64,000 nt of DNA from an uncultured Pirellulales bacterium (GCA_938015445.1 CALLPE010000029.1:1-64000), one strand, 5' to 3'; positions 43,012-53,124 are shown, numbered from the stretch's first letter. Program-made: numbers and translations. The notes: generated by a model from the sequence alone, not told the origin.

Positions 43012-44544
43012 ATGAGTCAAGCCCAGCTCCCTTGGTATCGTGAACTAAGCGGCTATCACTGGTTCGTATTTATCATCGCCACTTTGGGCTGGATGTTCGA
43101 CTGCCTGGACCAGCGGTTGTTCGTGCTGGCGCGCAGCCGGGCAATGGAAGAGTTGCTCGCACCGCGCCGGGCGGAAATCGAACAGCAGGTGCTCCAGGAG
43201 TCCCGGGCCGCCGGAGCCCCCCAGCAAGCCGGCGACGCTCATGCCGCGCAGCCGGCCCAATCCACCACGGAGCAACAACAAGCCCTCGTCCAGCGACGCT
43301 TCCGCTCGGAAGTCGATTTCTACAGCAGCATAGCTACGGCAATGCTACTTGTGGGCTGGGCCACCGGAGGCTTGGTCTTCGGCGTGCTGGGCGACCGGCT
43401 GGGCCGGGCGAAAACATTGATGCTCACGATACTGACGTACTCGCTGTTTACCGGTCTGTCGGGCATTTCGTTTTACTGGTGGGATTTCGTGCTATATCGG
43501 TTTCTGACCGGTATGGGCGTCGGTGGGGCGTTCGCCGCCGCCGTCTCCTTGGTAGCGGAAGTCATGCCGCAGCGGGCCAGACCGCACACGCTGGGACTAC
43601 TGCAATCGTTCTCGGCACTGGGCAACATCACCGGCTCGCTGATTGGTCTGCTGCTGCTGCCTGTAGTGGTGACCGCGCCTGAGTGGTTGCTGGGCGGTCA
43701 CATCGCCGGCTGGCGGTTGATGTTCGCCGTGGGCTTTCTGCCAGCAGTGCTGGTTTTAATCGCCATGCAACGCCTGAAAGAGCCGGAAAGCTGGCTGGCG
43801 GCCCGCGCAGCGGCCAAAGCCGCGGCCCAATCCGGTCAGCCCGGACCGCAAAAACTGGGCAGCCTGGCCGAATTGCTGGGCGACCCGCGCTGGCGCAAGC
43901 ACACCATCATCGGGGTGCTGCTGGTGACAGCCGGCGCAGTGGGACTGTGGGGAGTAGGCTTTTGGAGTCCCGAGCTGATCCGCAACCACGTCCTCAAAGA
44001 CGAGCCGAAACAGGTGCAGGACTCCATCTCGTCGATCGCCACCGCTCTGCAAGACGTAGGCGCGTTTTTCGGTATGTTGGTTTTCACATTTATCACCGCG
44101 TACATAGGGCGGCGCGGGGCTTTCGCCGTCTGCTACCTGTTGTGCTTGGTGGTAGTAAGCTCGGTCTTCGGGTTCATGTCGCAAAAGTGGCAAGTGTATT
44201 GGATGATACCGCTGCTGGGCTTTGCCACTTTGTCGGTCTTCGGTGGGTTCGCAATCTATCTGCCGGAACTGTATCCCACCCGGTTGCGCAGCACCGGCAC
44301 CGGCTTCTGTTACAACGTGGCCCGGTACCTGACGGCCATCGGCGTTTTCACCATGGGCAGCTTGACGGTGCTATACACATGGCTGTTTACCAAACCGTGG
44401 GCGGAACGATTTTTCGCCTTCTTCGGGGCTGAAGTGCCCCCGCCGTTCCGTGCCGCCACCGTGACAGTGGCTATGATCTTCCTGCTCGGCTTGGTCGTGC
44501 TGCCGTTCGCCCCAGAAACCAAGGACAAGCCGCTGCCTGAGTAG
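43012..44544 (+). CDS. Major facilitator superfamily transporter
   Basis: A 510-aa inner-membrane carrier with twelve predicted segments. The MFS motif A, GVLGDRLGRAKTLM, follows segment 2, and LTGMGVGGAFAAAVSLVAEVMPQRAR matches the sugar/metabolite-H+ symporter pattern; GFATLSVFGGFAIYLPELYPTRLRSTGTGFC is the sixth-loop equivalent in the second half. An unusual hydrophilic stretch of about 60 residues rich in Gln/Ala/Glu (about 45-105) separates segments 1 and 2. GGAGA lies seven bases before the ATG at 43012; the open frame reaches 42760 through tandem repeats. The context suggests uptake of a sugar or its oxidation product. Confidence 0.9.
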   Translation: MSQAQLPWYRELSGYHWFVFIIATLGWMFDCLDQRLFVLARSRAMEELLAPRRAEIEQQVLQESRAAGAPQQAGDAHAAQPAQSTTEQQQALVQRRFRSEVDFYSSIATAMLLVGWATGGLVFGVLGDRLGRAKTLMLTILTYSLFTGLSGISFYWWDFVLYRFLTGMGVGGAFAAAVSLVAEVMPQRARPHTLGLLQSFSALGNITGSLIGLLLLPVVVTAPEWLLGGHIAGWRLMFAVGFLPAVLVLIAMQRLKEPESWLAARAAAKAAAQSGQPGPQKLGSLAELLGDPRWRKHTIIGVLLVTAGAVGLWGVGFWSPELIRNHVLKDEPKQVQDSISSIATALQDVGAFFGMLVFTFITAYIGRRGAFAVCYLLCLVVVSSVFGFMSQKWQVYWMIPLLGFATLSVFGGFAIYLPELYPTRLRSTGTGFCYNVARYLTAIGVFTMGSLTVLYTWLFTKPWAERFFAFFGAEVPPPFRAATVTVAMIFLLGLVVLPFAPETKDKPLPE

Positions 44545-44667
44545 CTTCGAGCTGGGTAGCGCTACGCTGTGTGTTTTTTTAGCTCTGGCGGGCGAGTCGG
44601 CTTCTGGCTCCGAGCCGTTGGTTGGCCCCCGTTTGTTTCCGTGTGGTCGCTCGACGGCCGATCAGCT

Positions 44668-45354
44668 TTACAAATGCCCATTATCGGCCTGGTACTGATC
44701 GTCGAGCCGTTTGTCGTCTTGTTTCTGCCCGTCGAGGCTGTCGTCGCCTTTCCCGCTGCTTGATTTGGCTGCTTTGCGCCAGCGGACGATGTACACCAGC
44801 GCCAGGAAGTCGTACACGGCGTGCGCCGCCACCGGAACGAGCAAGTTCCCCGTGCTTAACCATATCCAGCCCAAGTAAGCACCTATGATGGTGGCGTACA
44901 CAGCATAGCCGGGCGTAATGGCGTGTGCGATTCCGAACAGCACCGAAGCCGCAGCTAAGCCGAGCCACAGTCCTGCCGTACCGCCGATCCATTCCGCAAG
45001 GGCGATTTGAATCACCCCGCGGAAGAGCATCTCCTCGCCCAACCCGGCCAAGAGACTGATCATGGCGAACTCGGCCACATTGAGCTGCCGGAACATGGGC
45101 GCTACTTTTTCGTCCAGTACTGCCATGATCCGTGCCAGAGGGCCGATGGGCCATTTCAGCGACACGTACAGTATCAGTAGCAGCGGGAGCGTGGCCAGCA
45201 GGCCTAAACCGGCGTGCGCCCAGCTCCAAGAAAACGTTTCCAGGGGCCAATATCCTAGCAGCCAGCCCAGTGCGACGGCAAAAACGGCCAACCCGCCTTC
45301 AAACAGTGCCGCCACAATTGCGATGTTGTCGTACTGAGGGGCTTCTTGCTGCAT
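44668..45354 (-). CDS. CPBP-family intramembrane metalloprotease
   Basis: A 228-aa membrane protein of the CAAX protease/bacteriocin-processing family. Catalytic motifs are GLGEEMLFRGVIQ (EExxxR), FGIAHAITPGYAVYATIIGAYLGWIW (first His), and LVPVAAHAVYDFLALV (HxxxD/N). About six hydrophobic segments precede and separate them. The C-terminus is a very hydrophilic tail (KAAKSSSGKGDDSLDGQKQ) of about 35 residues. I chose the ATG at 45354, with GGTGA just upstream; a TTG at 45366 is also open. The protease target is unknown. It converges on the MFS gene. Confidence 0.88.
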   Translation of the reverse strand: MQQEAPQYDNIAIVAALFEGGLAVFAVALGWLLGYWPLETFSWSWAHAGLGLLATLPLLLILYVSLKWPIGPLARIMAVLDEKVAPMFRQLNVAEFAMISLLAGLGEEMLFRGVIQIALAEWIGGTAGLWLGLAAASVLFGIAHAITPGYAVYATIIGAYLGWIWLSTGNLLVPVAAHAVYDFLALVYIVRWRKAAKSSSGKGDDSLDGQKQDDKRLDDQYQADNGHL

Positions 45355-45750
45355 TGTCACCAGCAACGCTCAGTGGATATAGCCACAACGGCAGTGAGTA
45401 AAGGCGTTGGTTGCCGATTCCAAATTTTTCAACAGGCGATAACTTTTTTAGATGCAGTTGAATGCAATGCTCACAGTTTAGCGGCGCGGCATCCCAGCCG
45501 GAAGCACGCACTACGGTATAACCTGCGCTGAGGAGCTATTTGCTATTTAGGGGCGGGAGGCGATGTATGCTTGATTGAGCAGCGCCGCCCCAGTTCCTTG
45601 ACGGGGGCAACCGCCAGTGCTAGACTTTTTCCCTTTACTAGTGCCAAAATGCGCTATCTGGGCTGGAAAAGAAGCGTAGCGGCTAACGTTGCTCGGCAAT
45701 AGCGCAATTGGCGGCAATCTTTATCGGCTTTGTGGCAAAGGATAGTCAAC
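45355..45750. other. Divergent gap between CPBP protease and ppdK
   Basis: Holds the candidate ppdK promoter at 45598-45626. Otherwise no gene or RNA was recognised. Confidence 0.5.
45598..45626 (+). promoter_or_regulatory. ppdK: Candidate promoter of ppdK
   Basis: TTGACG (45598-45603) and TAGACT (45621-45626) are separated by 17 bases, nine of twelve consensus positions. The leader before the ATG at 45751 would be about 118 nt. Confidence 0.6.
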
Positions 45751-48465
45751 ATGACTAAGTATGTGTACTTTTTCGGCCCGACGGGAACCGAGGGCGACGC
45801 CAGCATGGTCAATCTACTGGGCGGCAAGGGCGCGAATTTGGCCGAGATGGCCCGACTGGGCCTGCCCGTCCCCGCCGGCTTTACCATTAGCACCGAGTTC
45901 TGCACCCGCTATTTCGCCGAAGGCCGCCGGTTTCCTGATTCCCTGAAACAGGAAGTAGCCGAAGCGTTGCGGAAGGTCGAAGAGGTGATGGGGAAAAAAT
46001 TCGGCGACCCGGAAAACCCCTTGCTGCTCTCCTGCCGCAGCGGCGCCCGACGCTCCATGCCCGGCATGATGGAAACAGTGCTCAATGTGGGACTTTGCAC
46101 GGCCACCATCCCAGGTTTGATTAGTCGCTCGGGCAACGAGCGGTTCGTATGGGACGCTTATCGCCGGCTGATCATGATGTACGCCGATGTAGTGATGGAA
46201 AAGGCCGAGGATATCGAACCGCCCGAAGGCAAAGGCATCCGCGTCCAACTTGAGCATCTGATGCAGCGACTGAAGAAGCGTAAGAAGTACACTCAGGATA
46301 CCGATCTGACGGCCAAAGACCTAAAAGGCCTGTGCGAGCAGTTCAAGCAGAAGGTAGTCGAGGTCCTGGGCAGGGAATTTCCCGACGACCCCATGGAGCA
46401 GCTTTGGGGGGCCATCGGGGCAGTGTTCAAGAGTTGGGAAGGACGCCGGGCAGTCTCCTATCGGAAGATCGAGGGCATCCCGGACGACTGGGGAACCGCC
46501 TGCAACGTGCAGGCCATGGTTTTCGGCAATATGGGCCCCAACTCGGCCACCGGTGTAGCCTTCTCGCGCAACCCGGCCACAGGCGAAAACAAGTTCTACG
46601 GCGAGTGGCTGGTAAACGCCCAGGGCGAGGATGTAGTGGCCGGGCTGCGCACGCCTAATCCGCTCAACGAGGAAACCAAAAGCGAGCAGAACCGCCACTT
46701 GCCATCGCTCCAGACGCAGATGCCGGAGCTGTATCAGCAACTCGACCAGATCCGTGTCACCCTGGAGCGTCACTACAAGGAGATGCAGGACATCGAGTTT
46801 ACCATCGAGGAAGGCAAACTGTGGATGCTCCAGTGCCGTACCGGAAAGCGCACCGGAACGGCTGCCCTGAACATCGCTATGGACATGCTCCAGGAGGGAC
46901 TGATCGACGAACGCACGGCCGTGCTCCGCGTCGCCCCTACCCAACTGGACGAGCTGCTGCACGCAGTGGTGGACCCAGAGGCGGAAAAGAACGTCGAGCC
47001 GTTCGCCACCGGCTTGCCTGCCGGGCCAGGCGGGGCGTGTGGCAAGATCGTGTTCACCTCTGCCGATGCCGTGGAAGCCGCCAAACGTGGCGAAAAAGTG
47101 ATCCTGGTACGCGAGGAAACCAATCCCGAGGACGTCGAAGGTATGCGCGCCGCCGTCGGCATTCTGACCGCACGCGGCGGAATGACCAGTCACGCCGCCC
47201 TGGTCGCCCGCGGCTGGGGCAAGTGCTGCATCGTCGGCGCCGGTGCACTGAAAATCGACCTGGCAGGCAAGAAGCTGGAAGCCAACGGCGTGAAGCTTAA
47301 AGAAGGCGACGTTATCACGCTCAATGGCACGCGGGGACGCGTGTACGTCGGCTCGCTGAAAATGATCGACGCCACCGAAAACCCCCGCCTCCAAGGCTTC
47401 ATGCAACTGGTGGAAAAGTATCGCAAGCTGGGAGTCCGCACCAACGCCGACACGCCGGAAGATGCCAAGGTGGCCCGGCGGTTCGGGGCCGAGGGCATCG
47501 GGCTGTTCCGCACCGAGCACATGTTCTACGGCGAAGGCTCCGACCAACCGCTGTTCTTACTGCGGAAAATGATCCTCAGCAAGACCGAGCAAGAGCGGCG
47601 CACCGCGCTGGACGAGCTATTCGGCTACATGAAACGCGACATCAAGGCCACGCTGGAAGCGATGGACGGCCTGCCGGTGACCATCCGGCTGCTCGATCCG
47701 CCGTTGCACGAGTTCGTACCCCAAGACAAAGCCAAGCAAGCCGAATTGGCCAAAGCGCTGGGCATCCCACCATCGGCGGTGCGCAAGCGGGGCGAGGCCC
47801 TGCACGAAGCCAATCCCATGATGGGCCACCGCGGAGTGCGTTTGGGAATCACCTATCCAGAAGTAACCGAAACGCAAGTCCGCGCCATCTTCGAAGCCGC
47901 CGCCGAGCTTATCACCGAAGGCAAGAATCCGCAGCCGGAGATCATGGTGCCGGTCACCTGCGACGTAAAGGAACTGGATGTCACCAAACAAGTCGTCGAT
48001 CGCGTTCACCAGGAGGTCAAGGAGAAGCTGGGCGTGGAAGTCAAGTACCTCTACGGCACGATGATCGAGATACCCCGGGCCTGCCTGCTGGCCGACAAAA
48101 TGGCCCGCACCGCCGAGTTCTTCTCCTTCGGCACCAACGACCTGACGCAGATGGGCTTCGGCTTCAGCCGCGACGATATCGGCGGGTTCCTCCAAGACTA
48201 CTTGGACAAGCGCATCCTCGCGGCTGATCCGTTTCAAACCATCGACCAGGAGGGCATCGGCCAGTTGATCGAGATGGCCGTCTCCAAGGGACGCGCTACT
48301 AGGCCGGACCTGAAAATCGGCATCTGTGGCGAGCAGGGCGGCGACCCGGCGAGCGTCGAGTTTTGCTATCGCACGGGCTTGAATTACGTCAGTTGCTCGC
48401 CGTACCGCGTGCCTATCGCCCGACTGGCCGCGGCCCAAGCAGCAATCAAGGCCGAAAAGAAGTGA
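45751..48465 (+). CDS. ppdK: Pyruvate, phosphate dikinase
   Basis: Interconverts PEP, AMP and PPi with pyruvate, ATP and Pi. The 904-aa length is typical. The N-terminal nucleotide-binding domain has GGKGANLAEMARLGLPVPAGFTI, SCRSGARRSMPGMMETVLNVGL and NMGPNSATGVAFSRNPATGEN. The central phosphohistidine domain has ARGGMTSHAALVARGWGKCCIVG, His being the phosphate carrier. The C-terminal TIM barrel has RTNADTPEDA, GIGLFRTEHMF, MGHRGVRLGITYPE, GTMIEIPRA, FFSFGTNDLTQMGFGFSRDD and KIGICGEQGGDP with the catalytic Cys. AAAGGA lies eight bases before the ATG at 45751. Monocistronic; a key enzyme of glycolytic/gluconeogenic switching. Confidence 0.97.
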   Translation: MTKYVYFFGPTGTEGDASMVNLLGGKGANLAEMARLGLPVPAGFTISTEFCTRYFAEGRRFPDSLKQEVAEALRKVEEVMGKKFGDPENPLLLSCRSGARRSMPGMMETVLNVGLCTATIPGLISRSGNERFVWDAYRRLIMMYADVVMEKAEDIEPPEGKGIRVQLEHLMQRLKKRKKYTQDTDLTAKDLKGLCEQFKQKVVEVLGREFPDDPMEQLWGAIGAVFKSWEGRRAVSYRKIEGIPDDWGTACNVQAMVFGNMGPNSATGVAFSRNPATGENKFYGEWLVNAQGEDVVAGLRTPNPLNEETKSEQNRHLPSLQTQMPELYQQLDQIRVTLERHYKEMQDIEFTIEEGKLWMLQCRTGKRTGTAALNIAMDMLQEGLIDERTAVLRVAPTQLDELLHAVVDPEAEKNVEPFATGLPAGPGGACGKIVFTSADAVEAAKRGEKVILVREETNPEDVEGMRAAVGILTARGGMTSHAALVARGWGKCCIVGAGALKIDLAGKKLEANGVKLKEGDVITLNGTRGRVYVGSLKMIDATENPRLQGFMQLVEKYRKLGVRTNADTPEDAKVARRFGAEGIGLFRTEHMFYGEGSDQPLFLLRKMILSKTEQERRTALDELFGYMKRDIKATLEAMDGLPVTIRLLDPPLHEFVPQDKAKQAELAKALGIPPSAVRKRGEALHEANPMMGHRGVRLGITYPEVTETQVRAIFEAAAELITEGKNPQPEIMVPVTCDVKELDVTKQVVDRVHQEVKEKLGVEVKYLYGTMIEIPRACLLADKMARTAEFFSFGTNDLTQMGFGFSRDDIGGFLQDYLDKRILAADPFQTIDQEGIGQLIEMAVSKGRATRPDLKIGICGEQGGDPASVEFCYRTGLNYVSCSPYRVPIARLAAAQAAIKAEKK

Positions 48466-48560
48466 CGCCTTCGCAACACCGACTTTCCGTGACGCACTGA
48501 GCACTGTTTGTTGTCCGCTGACCCTGCGAGTTATTCAGCAGTTAGGCTGCAACTAAAAAA

Positions 48561-48582
48561 ACCGCTGCTTTAGCGGTCCTTT
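48561..48582 (+). terminator. Possible weak terminator after ppdK
   Basis: accgct (48561-48566) and agcggt (48572-48577) form a six-bp stem with a five-base loop, followed by cctttat, so the T-run is short. It lies 96 bases after the ppdK stop and partly inside the 23-bp repeat region. Confidence 0.35.
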
Positions 48583-48649
48583 ATCCGCTTGCCTGCCGGT
48601 TTGTCATCCAATTACCCGACAGGTTGTTATCCGTTTACCTAGCGGTGCG
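48581..48649. repeat. Three degenerate 23-bp tandem units
   Basis: Three consecutive 23-bp units (48581-48603, 48604-48626, 48627-48649) begin ttatccgctt, tcatccaatt and ttatccgttt and end with a G-rich ggtttg, aggttg or ggtgcg. They lie between ppdK and the Gfo/Idh gene. Confidence 0.7.
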
Positions 48650-48684
48650 CTTGTGGTACCGCGCAAACTGGGGAGGGCCGACTC

Positions 48685-50046
48685 ATGCACACCCATCGCA
48701 AAAGCTCGCAGTACAGGCCGACGGCGTCGCGGCGTCAGTTCTTGACCGTTGGCAGCCGCCTTGCCGCGGCCACGGCTTTGGCCGGCGCGACGATCCCCGC
48801 CGTTCATGCCGCAGAAGACAACACCATCCGCTTGGCCCTGGTTGGCTGCGGCGGGCGCGGCACGGGAGCGGTAGTCGATGCCTGGTCCACCACCGCCGGG
48901 CCGGTCAAACTGTACGCCATGGCCGATATATTCGCCAACCGCGTACAATCAAGCCTCAAGAACCTACTGGCGCGCGGTCAGCAGCACGTGGATGTGCCGC
49001 CGCAGCGACAGTTCGTCGGCTTCGACGCCTACCGCAAGGCGATCGACTGCCTGCGGCCCGGCGACGTGGTGATCTTGACCACTTCCTCGGTCTTCCGACC
49101 GCTGCACTTCGAGTACGCCGTGGCCAAAGGCATGAATGTGTTCATGGAGAAATCGTTCGCCGTGGACGCCCCCGGCACCCGCCGATTGCTGAAAGCCGCC
49201 GAGGAATCGGAAAAGAAAAACCTCAAGGTGGGCGTGGGCTTCATGTGGCGGCACTCCAAGGCCCGGCAAGAGGTCATCAAGCGCATCCACGACGGGGCCA
49301 TCGGCGATGTGCACACGCTGCGCATTTACCGCGTTCACGGGCCGGTGCATTGCCCGCGGCTGCCGCCGGGCGAAAACGAACTGGCCTTCCAGCTTCGCCA
49401 TCCGGTGTGTTTCAACTGGGTGACCGGCGGCTTTTTCCTCGACTGGCACTGCCATAACGTGGACATCGCCTGTTGGGTGAAAAACGCTTGGCCGGTGACG
49501 GCCCAGGGCATGGGCGGGCGCTGCTATGCGGAGGCCGGCAACCTGTTCGACCATTACACCGTCGAGTACACCTTCGCCGACGGTGCAAAACTGTTCGCCT
49601 TCTCACGCCACATGAACAACTGCTGGAACCTGTACGCCGACTACGCCCACGGCTCCAAGGGTTCGGCGGTGATCATGAGCAGCTTGGGAACGGCCGACCC
49701 GCGACTATACCGCAGCCAGAACATGGTCGATTCGGAAATGACCTGGCGCTTTGGCCCCAACGAGCCGAACCCCTACGTAGTCGAATGGCAACTGCTGCTG
49801 GATGCCATCCGCCAGGACAAGCCGCACAACGAGGCCCGTCGGGCGGCCGAGGCCAATATGGCGACCATTATGGGCCGGATGGCGACGCACTCGGGGCAGA
49901 TGATCACCTGGCAACAGGCGTGGCAGTCGCAGTTCGAGTACGTCAAAGACATCGACAATATGACGTTCGACACTCCGCCGCCGATCCGCGCCGCCGCCGA
50001 CGGCACCTACAACGCCCCTCAACCCGGCATTACCGTAGAACACTAG
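48685..50046 (+). CDS. Tat-exported Gfo/Idh/MocA family oxidoreductase
   Basis: A 453-aa protein with a twin-arginine signal (ASRRQFLTVGSRLAAATALAGA, cleaved near AVHA). The Rossmann domain reads IRLALVGCGGRGTGAVVDAW, AMADIF, then a loop and GDVVILTTSSVFRPLHFEYAVAKGMNVFMEKSFAVDAPG; the family EKP is EKS here. The C-terminal half has FNWVTGGFFLDWHCHNVDIACWV (the His-rich substrate region) and GSKGSAVIM. Such periplasmic enzymes oxidise sugars or inositols with a bound cofactor; the substrate is unknown. A strong SD (GGGAGG) precedes the ATG by nine bases. It is not in an operon. Confidence 0.9.
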   Translation: MHTHRKSSQYRPTASRRQFLTVGSRLAAATALAGATIPAVHAAEDNTIRLALVGCGGRGTGAVVDAWSTTAGPVKLYAMADIFANRVQSSLKNLLARGQQHVDVPPQRQFVGFDAYRKAIDCLRPGDVVILTTSSVFRPLHFEYAVAKGMNVFMEKSFAVDAPGTRRLLKAAEESEKKNLKVGVGFMWRHSKARQEVIKRIHDGAIGDVHTLRIYRVHGPVHCPRLPPGENELAFQLRHPVCFNWVTGGFFLDWHCHNVDIACWVKNAWPVTAQGMGGRCYAEAGNLFDHYTVEYTFADGAKLFAFSRHMNNCWNLYADYAHGSKGSAVIMSSLGTADPRLYRSQNMVDSEMTWRFGPNEPNPYVVEWQLLLDAIRQDKPHNEARRAAEANMATIMGRMATHSGQMITWQQAWQSQFEYVKDIDNMTFDTPPPIRAAADGTYNAPQPGITVEH

Positions 50047-50579
50047 CCGAGCGTTGCCTACTACGCAGCACTATCCGAGTAATTGCACGCCCGTCCGTGA
50101 CATCGAGGTTTGGCTGGCGTTTCCATGCTGCGGTGCTTTGCGGCTGCTTCGAGCGGTTTCGGGCCGCCAAGCTGCGACCGCGGCAGCGATCGGCGCTGTA
50201 GCGGAGCCAAGTCGGGCATAGGCCATAGCGCTGCGCGCCATAGCACGGCAAGCCACAGTTACGATATACCAAAGTTACGATGGGGCAGATAGGGCAAATT
50301 ATAACGATGCGGGTCGTTCAGGTGGGGCCGCAGCCCGCTCCAAGCATCCCTCCGACTGACTGGCGGCGGCCCTTGGATAGCCTGCGGTCTATTGGTTAAA
50401 CTAGACTCAAGGCGGCAGGTTGGCGGCATGTCGAGCGGCACATCGAGCGGCATGTCGAGTTGTATCAGCAGCGCGGTATCAATGGCGCGCTATTCGGCCG
50501 GCTGCCTGACAGTGGCCCAGTAGGCCTGCAAGATTGTTTTTCGTGACATGGTTACGTTGTTCAACACGAGGTTGCAGCT
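50047..50579. other. Intergenic region with a 12-bp triplication
   Basis: Contains the 12-bp repeats at 50424-50459. The remaining short frames on both strands show no family features. Confidence 0.5.
50424..50459. repeat. 12-bp unit in three tandem copies
   Basis: cggcatgtcgag (50424-50435), cggcacatcgag (50436-50447) and cggcatgtcgag (50448-50459) follow directly on each other. Confidence 0.85.
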
Positions 50580-52982
50580 TTGAGCGACAGTCAGTCACCA
50601 GAACGACAGCAGCAGCCTGAGCACAGCGCACAAACCCCGGGGTGCCCGTCGCAGCCGCGGCCGACGGAATCTCCCGCTCCGGAAGGGGTCGGGTTTTCGA
50701 CGTCCGTACCGGGTGGAACCGGTGTTTCGCAGATGGCGCCGAGCATCTCGGAAACCGGCGAGCCATCGCAGATGCCAGCGGCAACCGAGCCACAAGCGGC
50801 GCTCGGTAACCCGCAAGCATCGGCCGATAAACCACCGGAGCAGCCCAAGCGGCGTATCTTAATCGGCTCGCAGCGCGGGCCGTCGGCGTACCAATGGCGA
50901 CGGCGCGATTGGATACCGGTAGTGGCCCCCGACGTGGAATCGGGTTCCACCAGTTCAGACATACCCGCTCAAGCCACAGTCGGCTCGCAAGAAGCATCTG
51001 GACAAGGCCGCGCGCCGGGTTTGCGCGACAGGAAGCGCCGGTCGCGGCGTTTTCGGTCCGGCCGACGCGGCCGCAGCGGCCGAAAAGCTCCTCTCGGCCA
51101 GCCGGAATCACCACCTGAAGCGGTGCCTATGCCGGGGCCCAGCCAAACAACAAGCGCGGCAGGACAAGCGGCAGCGTTGTCCACTTACCCCACCGACACC
51201 CCGGCAAAACCCGGCGATCTAGTTGCCGGGCAGGTGGAAAACCTTTCCATCGTTGCCGCGGTGGAGGCAGCTTTGCAAAGTCTTGCTGCCGGTCAGGCTG
51301 GCGCGGACCAATCATTGGCGAGCGCCTCTGCACCGGCTGATTCTGGCGAACTGGGCGTCGCATTTCATCCGGCTTCCACTGCCGAAACCACCTTTGCGCC
51401 CCAGAGCTTAGCCGAAAGTTCGCCCTCGCCCAGCGAGCCACCCTCGGTTGGTTCCTCGGCCATCGACCAGCCGGTTGCACCATCCTTGGCCCAGCCGCCG
51501 ACCAACGTCGCGGCGCCTTCGGGCGAAGTACGCAGGCCTCTGGGCGAAACAGCTTCGCCATTGGGCGAAAAAACTTTGCCGCTGCGCGATACCTTTCCGT
51601 TGCCCGATACTGCGCCGCTGACCCATACTGTGCCACTAGGCGAAATGCCTGCGCCGTTGGGCGAAACACCCGCAGCTTCGGGCGAAATACCTGTACCAAG
51701 TCCCCGCCAGCCGTTGTCGAAGGATTTGGAGGAGGAATTTGCCCAGGCGATGGCCGGCCAGTCGCTCGAGGCGCTGATCGCCGGCAGCACGACACCGCTT
51801 CAGCGTGGGACGCTGGAGCTTCAATCGCAATACACCGGTCGTGTGGTAGCGGTGGGCAAGGAAGAAGTGTTCCTCGAACTGGGCGGTCGCGAGCAAGGGA
51901 GTGTTCCGCTGCGGTTGTTCGAGCAGCCGCCGGAAGTAGGCAGCATGCTGGATGTGGTCGTGGAGCGGTTCAACGTCGAAGATGGCTTGTACGAGCTTTC
52001 GCTACCGCAAAAACCGGTTGAAGTGGACGACTGGGGCGACCTGCGCGCAGGAATGCTGGTCGAGGCGCGGATAACCGGCCACAATGCCGGCGGGTTGGAG
52101 TGCCGGGTAAACAACCTGCGGGCGTTCATCCCCGTCAGCCAGGTGGCTTTGTACCGGGTGGAGAACCTGCAAGAGTTCGTAGGACAAACGCTGGAATGCG
52201 TGGTCACCGAGGCCGACCGCCAGCGGCGCAATTTGGTGCTCAGCCGGCGGGCAGTGCTGGAGCGGGAGCGTGAGCAGGCGCGACAAGAACTGCTGGCTTC
52301 GCTGGAGCCTGGGCAAGTCCGCGAGGGCGTGGTCCGCAAACTGACAGACTTCGGGGCGTTTGTCGATCTGGGTGCGGGAGTGGACGGTCTTGTGCACATC
52401 AGCCAGTTGGCGTGGCACCGGGTGCAGCACCCCAGCGAAGTCCTCAGCGAAGGCCAGCGAATCCAGGTGCGGATCGAAAAGGTCGATCCCGAGACGAAAA
52501 AAATCAGCCTCGCTTACCGCGACTTGCAACAAAACCCCTGGTCACAAGTCCTTGCCAAGTATCCGCCCCAAAGCGTGGTCCGCGGCAAGGTCACCAAGCT
52601 GATGGAGTACGGGGCCTTCGTGGAGCTGGAGCCGGGCATCGAGGGGCTGGTACACATTTCCGAATTGTCGCCGAAGCGCGTATGGCGCGTAAGCGACGTG
52701 GTCAAAGAGGGCGACGCGGTAGAAGTGCTGGTGCTTTCGGTCGATCCGCAAGCGCAGCGGATCAGTTTGTCGATCAAGGCGCTGTCGCCGCTGTCGCAGC
52801 CGAAAAAGGAGCAGCAGGACGAACAGTCGCACGACAGTAGCGACGCAGGACAGCCGACGGAGCCGGCTTCGCAAACTGCCCCCCCGCAGCCGCGAAAACC
52901 GCGCAAACCCAAGCCGGAAAAGCCGCTGTTAGGCGGTTTGGACCGGCCGGCCAAAGGACAGCGCTTCGGGCTGAGATGGTAG
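50580..52982 (+). CDS. S1 RNA-binding protein with long low-complexity N-terminus
   Basis: An 800-aa protein. Residues 1 to about 400 are low-complexity (Pro, Ser, Gln, Ala), including a basic patch ([20 protein letters not shown], about 150-175) and a repetitive PLGE-type stretch (about 315-370). Four S1 domains follow: about 412-475, 490-555, 576-645 and 663-730, the last two nearly canonical ([42 protein letters not shown]). The tail is Pro/Lys-rich. It is distinct from the ribosomal S1 gene opposite. The TTG start at 50580 has GAGG eight bases upstream. It may bind mRNA or ribosomes; its exact job is not known. Confidence 0.82.
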   Translation: MSDSQSPERQQQPEHSAQTPGCPSQPRPTESPAPEGVGFSTSVPGGTGVSQMAPSISETGEPSQMPAATEPQAALGNPQASADKPPEQPKRRILIGSQRGPSAYQWRRRDWIPVVAPDVESGSTSSDIPAQATVGSQEASGQGRAPGLRDRKRRSRRFRSGRRGRSGRKAPLGQPESPPEAVPMPGPSQTTSAAGQAAALSTYPTDTPAKPGDLVAGQVENLSIVAAVEAALQSLAAGQAGADQSLASASAPADSGELGVAFHPASTAETTFAPQSLAESSPSPSEPPSVGSSAIDQPVAPSLAQPPTNVAAPSGEVRRPLGETASPLGEKTLPLRDTFPLPDTAPLTHTVPLGEMPAPLGETPAASGEIPVPSPRQPLSKDLEEEFAQAMAGQSLEALIAGSTTPLQRGTLELQSQYTGRVVAVGKEEVFLELGGREQGSVPLRLFEQPPEVGSMLDVVVERFNVEDGLYELSLPQKPVEVDDWGDLRAGMLVEARITGHNAGGLECRVNNLRAFIPVSQVALYRVENLQEFVGQTLECVVTEADRQRRNLVLSRRAVLEREREQARQELLASLEPGQVREGVVRKLTDFGAFVDLGAGVDGLVHISQLAWHRVQHPSEVLSEGQRIQVRIEKVDPETKKISLAYRDLQQNPWSQVLAKYPPQSVVRGKVTKLMEYGAFVELEPGIEGLVHISELSPKRVWRVSDVVKEGDAVEVLVLSVDPQAQRISLSIKALSPLSQPKKEQQDEQSHDSSDAGQPTEPASQTAPPQPRKPRKPKPEKPLLGGLDRPAKGQRFGLRW

Positions 52983-53100
52983 CGGGTTTTACGTCAAGTG
53001 CCAAGGATGCGGCTAATTCCCGCGCAACCCGTTCGCCTTGACCGGAACGATGCAGGCCAGCCATGCGTATCGTGGCCGCTTAGGGCGATGCAATGGCGTG

Positions 53101-53124
53101 CTGTTATTATTGCTGTTATTATTG
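53101..53124. repeat. 12-bp tandem repeat at the rpsA stop codon
   Basis: ctgttattattg occurs twice in tandem (53101-53112 and 53113-53124), across the rpsA stop. Read on the rpsA strand it gives QQ followed by TAA TAA, then CAG CAA TAA TAA, so the stop region is itself duplicated. Confidence 0.85.
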
